Shown piece after piece: positions 37,079 to 43,842 of a stretch of 64,000 nucleotides of DNA. Source of the DNA: Mangrovimicrobium sp033283325 (lineage in GTDB: Bacteria > Pseudomonadota > Gammaproteobacteria > Pseudomonadales > Halieaceae); assembly GCA_033283325.1 (NCBI GenBank), contig JAWMQO010000005.1, positions 186,001 through 250,000 of the forward strand. Direction: 5' to 3'. Below the pieces are notes generated by a model, which saw only the letters and a list, made by a program, of their open reading frames with translations, had not been told where the DNA came from and searched no databases. Positions within the stretch are counted from its first letter, which is position 1; each line of letters begins with the position of its first letter. A program made the translations under genes and the position numbers.

Positions 37079-37375
37079 ATGCTGAATCTGAAAGGAAAAA
37101 CCCTGCTGTTCGCCGCGTCCGCGGTGTTTTTTGCCTCCACGACCCAGGCCGCTCCTCCGGTCCAGGCGATGACCGTGGAGTGCAACTGGGGCAAGTTGAC
37201 CATGGAGGCAATCCACGACGAGGACCTGGATTTCGACCAGGGTGAGCACTCCTCGGATCCCGCCGGCGATGGTCCCGGTGGCGCGGATCAGCCGCGCAAA
37301 GGTCTCGGCAACGTGGTCGAGCAGGGGCAGTTGGAGTACACCTGCGAGCTGATCAAGAACCTTCTGTATCCCTGA
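37079..37375 (+). CDS. small exported protein of unknown function
   Basis: A 98-residue protein with a strong AAGGAGAG site eight bases upstream and a clean signal peptide (MLNLKGKTLLFAASAVFFASTTQA, cleavage before APPV). The mature protein of about 74 residues has two cysteines (VECNW and YTCEL), an acidic centre (HDEDLDFDQGEHSSD) and a glycine/proline-rich linker. It is followed 26 bases later by an intrinsic terminator, so it forms a single-gene transcription unit. I do not recognise a family. The acidic segment could bind cations, but this is speculation. Confidence 0.75.
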   Translation: MLNLKGKTLLFAASAVFFASTTQAAPPVQAMTVECNWGKLTMEAIHDEDLDFDQGEHSSDPAGDGPGGADQPRKGLGNVVEQGQLEYTCELIKNLLYP

Positions 37376-37400
37376 AAGCCGTAGCGTGATGTACTCCGTT

Positions 37401-37427
37401 GAAGCCCGCTTTTCGCGGGCTTTTTTG
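37401..37427 (+). terminator. intrinsic terminator
   Basis: GAAGCCCGC and GCGGGCTTTTTT form a 7-bp GC-rich stem with a short TTTTC loop directly followed by six T residues, a textbook Rho-independent terminator for the small exported protein gene. Confidence 0.9.
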
Positions 37428-37475
37428 TGCTCTGTGCGAAGGCAAATACCATTGCCCGGAGCGAGGGTCCCCGGC

Positions 37476-38393
37476 TTACGCTGAACCCTGGTCCCGCAGC
37501 AGTTGCTCGGTAAACTGCTTGACCCGCCCCCGCAGCCAGCGCTGGGCGGGATCCGCGTGGTCCCGCTTGTGCCAGGCCATGTACATCGTCAGACGCTTCG
37601 CGGGCCCGGGCACAGGGCAGGTCGCCAGGCCCCGCAGCCCCGCCCGCTGCATCAGGCTGAGTTGCAGGGTAATCAAGTCGCTGCCATGGATGAATGCAGT
37701 GAGTGCGGTGAAGTTGGGCACCGTGACCAGGGGCCGGATTTCACCCAGCCCAAGGGCGTGTGACAGGGGTGGGGTGGCGCTTTCGTCGTCGCCGAAATGT
37801 ACCTCGATATAGTCGGCCCCGGCGAAGTCTTCAGCGCCCCGTGGTGGTTCTCGGGTCCCGGCGTCATAGAAGCACACAACCTTGTCCTCGAACAGCCGGG
37901 TCTGGTAGATATCCGTGCCCTCCGGGGGCAGGGGCGTCACGATCAGCTGGCAGCGGGCCTGACGCAGGAGTTCGGCGGCAGGGATGCCCGAGGGGACAAA
38001 GTGGAAGCGGGCAGCCACTTGCTCCGCACGCAGCTGTCGCAGCAGGCCCGGGAAAATCAGGTCCCGCTGGAAGTCGTTGGCGGCAATGGTGTACTCGAGG
38101 TTGTCCAGCCGGGGGTCGAAGGGCCGCTGGTCGGTGAGAGCCTTCATGCCGTCGAGTACCTGCTGCACGGGCTCCCTCAGGCTCCTGGCCTGCTCGGTGG
38201 GGGCGATGCCCCGGCCCACCCGGACGAACAAGGGGTCGCCGAGAATCAGGCGCAGTTTCTCCAGGGTATGGCTGACCGCGGACTGGGTGACCCCCAGGCG
38301 CACAGCCGCGGCGGAGATCGACTCCTCCTCGAGGATCGTCAGCAGGGTCTTGAGACTCCTGCCATCAAGCGACGTAAAATCGAATTTGCTCAT
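37476..38393 (-). CDS. LysR-family transcriptional regulator
   Basis: A 305-residue LysR-type protein. The DNA-binding domain is in residues 8-67 (LDGRSLKTLLTILEEESISAAAVRLGVTQSAVSHTLEKLRLILGDPLFVRVGRGIAPTEQA), of the NodD/LeuO-like subgroup with 'DPLFVR'. The effector domain runs from about residue 95 (LEYTIAANDFQRDLIFPGLLRQL). It is divergent from the DUF2218/PepSY pair with only 100 bases between, which makes those genes the likely target. The signal is unknown. Confidence 0.92.
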   Translation of the reverse strand: MSKFDFTSLDGRSLKTLLTILEEESISAAAVRLGVTQSAVSHTLEKLRLILGDPLFVRVGRGIAPTEQARSLREPVQQVLDGMKALTDQRPFDPRLDNLEYTIAANDFQRDLIFPGLLRQLRAEQVAARFHFVPSGIPAAELLRQARCQLIVTPLPPEGTDIYQTRLFEDKVVCFYDAGTREPPRGAEDFAGADYIEVHFGDDESATPPLSHALGLGEIRPLVTVPNFTALTAFIHGSDLITLQLSLMQRAGLRGLATCPVPGPAKRLTMYMAWHKRDHADPAQRWLRGRVKQFTEQLLRDQGSA

Positions 38394-38493
38394 GATATAT
38401 ATGATTAAAGCACTATTTTTCTCATGCCACTAGCAGCAGATACTGTCCGGGTATTCACCAGATGGCGACAAAAAGCGCGCCGGGAAAAGGATT

Positions 38494-38841
38494 ATGAGCA
38501 TGACTACGAAAGCTGTGGTAAAAACCTCGCGGGCTTCCCTCCTGCTGAAGAAACTGTGCCGTCATTTCGCACACAAGGTGCCCACCACCATGAACGAGCG
38601 GCAGGGCATCATTGATTTCCCCTTCGGACGTTGCCTTTTGGCCGCCAGCGACGAGTCGCTGGACCTCTCGATCGAGCTGAGAACCGCCCAGGAAGCGATG
38701 AACGCCGAACAGGTGCTGGGCGGCCACCTGCTGCGGATGGCCCCCGGTGAAGAACTGGCGCTGACATGGACCCGCAAAACACGGGCAGACGTGAGCAAGA
38801 GCCTGAATTTCCCCATCGACAACGTGAGACTGACTTCATGA
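38494..38841 (+). CDS. DUF2218 domain protein
   Basis: A 113-115 residue cytoplasmic protein. The DUF2218 signature is LLKKLCRHFAHKVPTTMNERQGIIDFPFGRCLLAASDESLDLSIELRTAQEAMNAEQVLGGHLLRMAPGEELALTWTR, with the conserved HFAHK and HLLRMA-E--L-W elements. DUF2218 proteins are small and of unknown function, often near siderophore or iron-uptake genes. An AAAAGG lies before two closely spaced ATGs (38494 and 38500); the second has the better spacing. Its stop overlaps the next gene in ATGA. Confidence 0.85.
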   Translation: MSMTTKAVVKTSRASLLLKKLCRHFAHKVPTTMNERQGIIDFPFGRCLLAASDESLDLSIELRTAQEAMNAEQVLGGHLLRMAPGEELALTWTRKTRADVSKSLNFPIDNVRLTS

Positions 38842-39353
38842 CATCCCTCCACACAGCGAACACCTTCAGGAAATACCACCGCCTGCTGGGTTTCTTCCTC
38901 GCCGGGGTGATGGCGATCTACGCCTGCAGCGGCGTCCTGCTGGTGTTTCGCGACACCAACTTCCTCAAGTTCGAGCACACTTCGGAGCGCCAGCTTGCGA
39001 CTGGCCTGAGCGCGGATGATCTCGGGCAGAACCTGCGCCTCAAGGGTTTCCGGGTGGATGGCGAGAACGCGGCGGAGGTGCTGTTCCCCCAGGGACGCTA
39101 TGACAAGGCCAGCGGTGTCGCGACGGTGACGCAGAAGGCTTACCCGGCGCCCCTGCAGAAAATGGTCAATCTGCACAAGGCGACCAGTGACAGTCCGCTG
39201 TTCTTCATGAATGTGTTCTTTGGTGTTTCCCTGCTGTTTTTCGCGATTTCACCGTTCTTTATGTTTTTGCCGAAGTTGCCGGCGTTCCGGACGGGCCTGA
39301 AGTTTGCCGGGGCGGGGGCTTGTGTGGCGCTGGTTGTGGTGTTGGCTAGCTAG
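38838..39353 (+). CDS. PepSY-type membrane protein
   Basis: About 171 residues from the ATG at 38838, which overlaps the DUF2218 stop (ATGA). One helix at about residues 12-36 (KYHRLLGFFLAGVMAIYACSGVLLVF) is the PepSY_TM motif, followed by a periplasmic PepSY-like domain (LRLKGFRVDGENAAEVLFPQGRYDKASGVATVTQKAYPAPLQKMVNLHKATSDS) and a helical pair (LFFMNVFFGVSLLFFAISPFFMF and the C-terminus). Short PepSY-TM proteins are frequent in iron and haem uptake loci and as partners of reductases. Translation is coupled to the DUF2218 gene. Substrate unknown. Confidence 0.82.
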   Translation: MTSLHTANTFRKYHRLLGFFLAGVMAIYACSGVLLVFRDTNFLKFEHTSERQLATGLSADDLGQNLRLKGFRVDGENAAEVLFPQGRYDKASGVATVTQKAYPAPLQKMVNLHKATSDSPLFFMNVFFGVSLLFFAISPFFMFLPKLPAFRTGLKFAGAGACVALVVVLAS

Positions 39354-39392
39354 GCGGTCTGGCGGTCTGGCGGTCTGGCGGTCTGGCGGCCT
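39353..39392 (+). repeat. tandem octamer repeat GGCGGTCT
   Basis: Four exact copies of GGCGGTCT (39353-39384) and one variant GGCGGCCT (39385-39392). The first unit begins at the last base of the stop codon of the PepSY gene. Such a simple repeat can change copy number by slippage, but it is outside the reading frame. Confidence 0.85.
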
Positions 39393-39424
39393 GGTGGCCG
39401 CTGCATTGGCGCTGCGTGGTGTAG

Positions 39425-39490
39425 CTCTTTTGCTTCATTGCGGGCGACATCGGTCAACGCGCCGCAAGCGCCCGTAATGGAGTAAAAGAG
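39425..39490 (+). repeat. 22-bp stem-loop with G-U-compatible mismatches
   Basis: Left arm 39425-39446 and right arm 39469-39490 pair over all 22 positions if three G-U pairs are allowed on the plus-strand RNA; the loop is 22 bases. Outer segments GGCCGCTGC (about 39398) and GCAGCGGCC (about 39511) can add a further stem. The structure lies in the 288-base gap between the convergent PepSY and aminotransferase genes, which holds no other feature I can support. Confidence 0.7.
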
Positions 39491-39641
39491 CATAGCCATC
39501 CGCAGGCAACGCAGCGGCCGAAAGGCCGCCGCCTGAATCCCCGGGCTCCAGCAACGGCACGAGAGAGCCTATTCACCCACGGGCCACGCAGCGGCCAATA
39601 GACCGCCGCACCCGGCTATCGCAGAGAGAAAGCGCTCGGAA

Positions 39642-41006
39642 TCAGACGCCGTAGTGGGCAGCCGTCCGGTCCAGTGACTGCGCCAGCATGTCCACGAGAG
39701 AGTTCAGCTCCTCAATCGAGCTGACCAGCGGCGGCGCCATGATCATCGCGTCGCCAGTCTGGCGCACCATCAGGCCGATCTCGTTGGCCGTGTTGCGGCA
39801 GAAGACAGCCGCCTCGCTGTTGGGGGCGAGACGCTCACGGCTGCCCTTGTCGCGAACCAGTTCCACCGCGGCGAACATGCCGCGACCGCGCACCTGGCCG
39901 ACGATCGGGTGGGCTTCCAGTTCGCGCAGGCGCGACTGCAGGTAGGGGGCGAGGGTTTCAGCCGCCTTGCCGATGATGTCGCTCTCGCGGAGGATCTTCA
40001 GCGTGGCGAGGCCCGCAGCTGCCGCAGCGGGGTGGCCCGAGTAGGTCAGGCCGTGTGCGAATTCGCCGTCCTGCGAGAGCAGGACATCGGCGACCTTGTC
40101 GCTGACCATCACGCCGCCCAGGGGCTGGTAGCCATTGGTGACCGCCTTGGCGAAGGTCATCAGGTCCGGCTTGATGCCGTAGGTTTCGGAACCGAACCAG
40201 CTGCCGGTGCGGCCGAAACCGCAGATAACTTCATCGGCGATCAGGAGAATGTCGCGCTCGTCGCAGATGCGCTGGATTTCCGGCCAGTAGGAATCCGGCG
40301 GGATGATGACACCGCCCGCGCCTTGTACCGGCTCGGCGATGAAGGCGGCGACCTTGTCTTCGCCCAGTTCATCGATCTTCTGCTCCAGCTGGCGCGCCAC
40401 GCGGATGCCAAATGCGTTGGGGTCCTCGTCCGGGCCGACTTCGAACCAGTGGGGCTGGTCGATGTGGTGGACGTAGTCCAGGCCATTGCTCTGCTGGTGC
40501 ATGGGTTTCATGCCGCCGAGGGAAGCCGCCGCGATGGTGGAGCCGTGGTAGGCGTTGTGGCGGCTGATGATGTATTTTTTCTCGGGACGGCCCTGGACCT
40601 GGTAGTAGCGATTGACCAGGCGCAGGTTGGTGTCATTGGCCTCGGAGCCGGAGTTGGTGAAGAATACGTGGCTGAAGCGTTCCGGGGTTACATCCACCAG
40701 GGCCTTGGCCAGCTCGATGGCGGGCTGGTTGGAGCACTGGAAGAAGTTGTTGTAGTAGGGCAGGCGCTGCATCTGCTCGCTTACCGCATCGACGATGGCC
40801 TGCTGGCTGTAGCCGAGGTTGCAGCACCACAGGCCGGACATGCCGTCCAGCATGCGGTGGCCGTCAGCGGTGTAGATGTAGATGTGCTCGGCGCGGGAGA
40901 ACACCCGGCCACCGTTCTGGGCGTACTGCCTGAAATCGGTGAAGGGGTGGAGGTGGTGCGCCTGGTCCAGCGCCTTCAGGTTGCCGGTAGTGGCCTGCAT
41001 GTTCAT
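39642..41006 (-). CDS. class III aminotransferase, putrescine/polyamine type (SpuC-like)
   Basis: About 454 residues from the ATG at 41006. PLP is bound by Lys287 (DLMTFAKAVTNGYQPLGG), with the phosphate loop NSGSEA at about 118-123, Asp258 in LLIADEV and the conserved HNAYHGST and GLTYSGHP segments. The N-terminus LHPFTDFRQYAQNGGRVFSRAEHIYIYTADGHRMLDGMSGLWC is typical of SpuC and omega-amino acid:pyruvate transaminases. It would move the amino group of putrescine, gamma-aminobutyrate or beta-alanine to pyruvate. It is divergent from a gamma-glutamylputrescine synthetase-like gene, which supports a polyamine role. In Pseudomonas, spuB and spuC are also neighbours. Confidence 0.9.
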   Translation of the reverse strand: MNMQATTGNLKALDQAHHLHPFTDFRQYAQNGGRVFSRAEHIYIYTADGHRMLDGMSGLWCCNLGYSQQAIVDAVSEQMQRLPYYNNFFQCSNQPAIELAKALVDVTPERFSHVFFTNSGSEANDTNLRLVNRYYQVQGRPEKKYIISRHNAYHGSTIAAASLGGMKPMHQQSNGLDYVHHIDQPHWFEVGPDEDPNAFGIRVARQLEQKIDELGEDKVAAFIAEPVQGAGGVIIPPDSYWPEIQRICDERDILLIADEVICGFGRTGSWFGSETYGIKPDLMTFAKAVTNGYQPLGGVMVSDKVADVLLSQDGEFAHGLTYSGHPAAAAAGLATLKILRESDIIGKAAETLAPYLQSRLRELEAHPIVGQVRGRGMFAAVELVRDKGSRERLAPNSEAAVFCRNTANEIGLMVRQTGDAMIMAPPLVSSIEELNSLVDMLAQSLDRTAAHYGV

Positions 41007-41210
41007 AGGCTGATTCTCTCGTTGGGCTGCAGCGCGCCTTGCGGGCCGCAGCACCCTGTTTGGGCAGGTGCTGTCTACCCGGAAGTGTTATGGCTCATGG
41101 GTGCCGTTGATTGTGTAATAGTCTTGCATAGTCACCGTCACAGGGAATTAACCCGAAGGTGGTGTTTGACCGAGGCGCCGCCGGGAGGCGGGCCCAGGAA
41201 GCGAACGAAG

Positions 41211-42560
41211 ATGCCCGAGAACAACGATCCGCTGCAGTCCTATCTCTCACGCTACCCGGAGACAGAAGTCTTCGAGGTCATGCTGCTGGACCTCGGCGGG
41301 GGCCTGCGCGGCAAGTGGGTCGCCGCGGACAAGATGCCCTCGGTAATGGCGGGGGAAATGAAGCTGCCGCTGACCACCCTGGCGATGGACGCCTGGGGTC
41401 GGGATATCGGTGACCTGGTCTTCGACAAGGGCGACGGCGACGGCCTCTGTGTGCCGGCACCCCTCACCCTTGCTCCCGCGACCTGGCTGCCGCGCCCCAC
41501 CGGCCAGGTGCTGGTCTCGCTGCAGGAAGTGGAGGGCGGTGCCTGCGCCTATGACCCGAGAATGCTCCTGCAGGGCCTGATGGGTCGACTGTGGGAACGC
41601 GGCCTGCGCGCCGTGGTGGCGACGGAGCTGGAGTTCAGCCTGTTCAAGCTGGATCGCGACGCCCTTGGCCGGCCCCAGCACACCCAGGCCGACAGTGTTG
41701 GCGGCAGCCTCGGTTCCGGGCAGACCTATGGCATCGAGTCCATGCAGGATGTCGCGGAACTCATGCACGAAATCCGCGACGCCAGCATGCTCCAGGGCCT
41801 GCCCGTGGACACCCTGATCAAGGAGGCCGGTCCCTCCCAGTACGAGATCAACCTCCATCATAGCGACGACGCCCTGCTCGCCGCCGACCAGGCGGTGATG
41901 CTGCAGCGCCTGATCCGCGGCGTCGCCCGCAAGCACGGCCTGCTGGCGACCTTCATGGCCAAGCCTTTCGGCGACCTGCCCGGCAATGGCATGCATGTAC
42001 ACTGCAGCGTGCTCGACGAACAGGGCAACAATGCCTTCGATGACGGCACCGGTGCCGGTACTCCACTCCTCCGGCAGGCCATCGCCGGCTGCCTGGAGAC
42101 CATGGCAGACAGCATGCTGCTGTTCGCTCCCGGCCTGAATTCCTACCGCCGCTTCAGCCGCGGCACCCACGCTCCCCTGGCCCCTGCCTGGGGCTACGAG
42201 AACCGCACGGTAGCGCTGCGCGTACCAGCGGATGCACCGGCGGCCACCCGCATCGAGCACCGGGTCGCGGGGGCGGATGCCAATCCCTACCTGGTGATCG
42301 GGGCGCTGCTGGCGGGCATTTTGCGCGGCATCGAGAACGAACTGGAGGCCCCGGCCCCGATTGAGGGGAATGCCTATGACCAGCTGCCTCCGAGCCTGCC
42401 GCGGCAGTGGTCCCATGCACTGGATCGCTTCGCTGAATCGGCGCATATTCGCGAGGCGTTTGGCGGGGAGTTCCAGTCGGTGTATGCGACGCTCAAGCGG
42501 CAGGAGATGGATGAGTTCGATCGCCATGTGACGCCGCTGGAATACGATATCGGGTTGTAG
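41211..42560 (+). CDS. glutamine synthetase-family gamma-glutamylputrescine synthetase-like enzyme
   Basis: A 449-residue type I glutamine-synthetase-like protein. I set the start at the ATG at 41211, preceded by AGGAAG; the same frame stays open far upstream, but only as antisense of the aminotransferase. Beta-grasp domain: VFEVMLLDLGGGLRGKWVAADKM. Catalytic domain: VVATELEFSLF, KEAGPSQYEINLHH, PFGDLPGNGMHVHCSV, GLNSYRRF and ENRTVALRVP. The length and the missing adenylylation loop exclude GlnA and fit PuuA/SpuI-type ligases, which join glutamate to putrescine or related amines using ATP. With the divergent aminotransferase it likely feeds polyamine catabolism. Confidence 0.88.
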   Translation: MPENNDPLQSYLSRYPETEVFEVMLLDLGGGLRGKWVAADKMPSVMAGEMKLPLTTLAMDAWGRDIGDLVFDKGDGDGLCVPAPLTLAPATWLPRPTGQVLVSLQEVEGGACAYDPRMLLQGLMGRLWERGLRAVVATELEFSLFKLDRDALGRPQHTQADSVGGSLGSGQTYGIESMQDVAELMHEIRDASMLQGLPVDTLIKEAGPSQYEINLHHSDDALLAADQAVMLQRLIRGVARKHGLLATFMAKPFGDLPGNGMHVHCSVLDEQGNNAFDDGTGAGTPLLRQAIAGCLETMADSMLLFAPGLNSYRRFSRGTHAPLAPAWGYENRTVALRVPADAPAATRIEHRVAGADANPYLVIGALLAGILRGIENELEAPAPIEGNAYDQLPPSLPRQWSHALDRFAESAHIREAFGGEFQSVYATLKRQEMDEFDRHVTPLEYDIGL

Positions 42561-42571
42561 TGGAGCAAGCT

Positions 42572-42647
42572 CTGTGGGAGCCCGTGACCCGAAAAGCGGG
42601 GCCCGCTGTCCGCGGGCGATGATCGCTCACAGAGTGAGCTCCCACGA
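42572..42647 (+). repeat. REP-like paired palindrome
   Basis: CTGTGGGAGCCCG at 42572-42584 faces GAGCTCCCACGA at 42636-42647, with an inner CCCGCTGTCCGCGGGCGATGATCGCTC segment. It belongs to the same GTGGGAGC family as the element at 35152-35179. It lies between two convergent genes and may help transcription termination. Confidence 0.6.
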
Positions 42648-42685
42648 CACAGTGCTTCGCGGCACGGCGCTATCGCAAAGGCCTC

Positions 42686-43654
42686 CTAACGAATCTCCCA
42701 GTTGAAGAGAATCGAATGCCCCTCCACATCGGAGCCTTTGTTGAACTGGTAGCCGATGCTGAGAGACTTTACCCAGTAATCGCGCTCCGAGATATCCAGG
42801 GCGACCGCGTAGCCGGCCTGGAAGAAATGGTCGAAGCCCAGCGCGTCCCGCCCGTCGCCGACGAAGGCTGTGGCGCCGGCGCCCACAATGCCAAAGAGGG
42901 GGAAGTCGGCCAGGCCAAAACCCCAGGGGTGCCGGTATTCCCCGCGCAGCGTCAACGTGTTGGTATTCGCGTGGAAAGGCAGTAACTCGTCGGATTCCGA
43001 GAAACTGTCGATGTAACTGTAGGTATAGCGCGCGCTGACCGTCAGGCCCCGATCTCGTTGGGGAAGATTGTCATAGTCAAAGCCCGTGCGCAGGCTGTAG
43101 ACGGCGACATTGGTATCCCAGTCGAACAGGATGCCCTGGAGTACCGCATCCAGCAGGGGGCCGAGGGCGCCGCTGTAATCGGCCTCGTTTTCCAGCTGGC
43201 TGATACCCGCTTCGGCGATAGCGCTGGCTGTCCAGTGATCGGACAGGGTGTACCGCAGGCCGGCACCGAACTGGGCGCTTTCCGCATTCCACTTCGTATC
43301 GACACCATTCTCATCGTCCAACTCGATTAGCTGTTGATAGCTGGAGTGACTCAGGGTGCCCCGCAGCGCCAGCTCGAAGGGCCCGTCGCCAAGGGGCAGG
43401 TTCCAGCGCAGGGGCAGTTTGAGGATGTCGAACTCACCCTGATCCTGGTCACCTTCGATGTCGAGGCGGGAGAAGCTCACCGAGCGATCCAGGAAAAGGG
43501 ACAGCATCTGTCCGTAACCGGAGCCGATGCTGTCGTACTCCGCGGCAATGAGGCTGCGGAACTCCTGCCGGAGATCGTCGATGGTCTGCGCGGCGGCACT
43601 GAGAGGTATTAGAGCTACAATTAGCAGTGACGCCCCGGATAACAACCGTCGCAT
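42686..43654 (-). CDS. outer-membrane beta-barrel protein, solitary autotransporter-like
   Basis: A 322-residue exported protein. The signal peptide is MRRLLSGASLLIVALIPLSAAAQ. The mature part is a series of about 12 amphipathic beta strands (for example FELALRGTLSHSSYQQLIEL, FGAGLRYTLSDHWTASAIAEAGI and LSIGYQFNKGSDVEGHSILFNWEIR), similar to the 'solitary outer membrane autotransporter beta-barrel' family that has the barrel without a passenger. The last residue is arginine rather than an aromatic, although FNWEI precedes it. Function unknown. It is divergent from the TonB receptor operon. Confidence 0.8.
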   Translation of the reverse strand: MRRLLSGASLLIVALIPLSAAAQTIDDLRQEFRSLIAAEYDSIGSGYGQMLSLFLDRSVSFSRLDIEGDQDQGEFDILKLPLRWNLPLGDGPFELALRGTLSHSSYQQLIELDDENGVDTKWNAESAQFGAGLRYTLSDHWTASAIAEAGISQLENEADYSGALGPLLDAVLQGILFDWDTNVAVYSLRTGFDYDNLPQRDRGLTVSARYTYSYIDSFSESDELLPFHANTNTLTLRGEYRHPWGFGLADFPLFGIVGAGATAFVGDGRDALGFDHFFQAGYAVALDISERDYWVKSLSIGYQFNKGSDVEGHSILFNWEIR

Positions 43655-43784
43655 GGGTCTTCGCCATTCCGTGGATACGTGGACAAAGCACTATAGACGA
43701 GAATAGCGGACCATGCCGGTGACGTCGCGCAACGGGTCGTCTAACCCTTTGGGGGAGTTTTTCGCTGGCGGGCAGTGCCTTGAA

Positions 43785-43814
43785 TTGACTTTATATTTGG
43801 CTCTGACCTATCGT
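43785..43814 (+). promoter_or_regulatory. sigma70-like promoter of the TonB receptor operon
   Basis: TTGACT at 43785-43790 and TATCGT at 43809-43814 with 18 bases between them. The -10 overlaps an in-frame GTG at 43813, which argues against that codon as the start and for the ATG at 43843. Confidence 0.5.
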
Positions 43815-43842
43815 GAATCCCGATTTTGACTGGGGAACTGGC

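Noticed and set aside
39909..42560. A continuous plus-strand frame of 883 codons spanning the aminotransferase region and the glutamine-synthetase-like gene.
   Set aside because: The first 430 codons are antisense to a clearly conserved PLP enzyme and have no ribosome binding site; family homology begins only at 41211.
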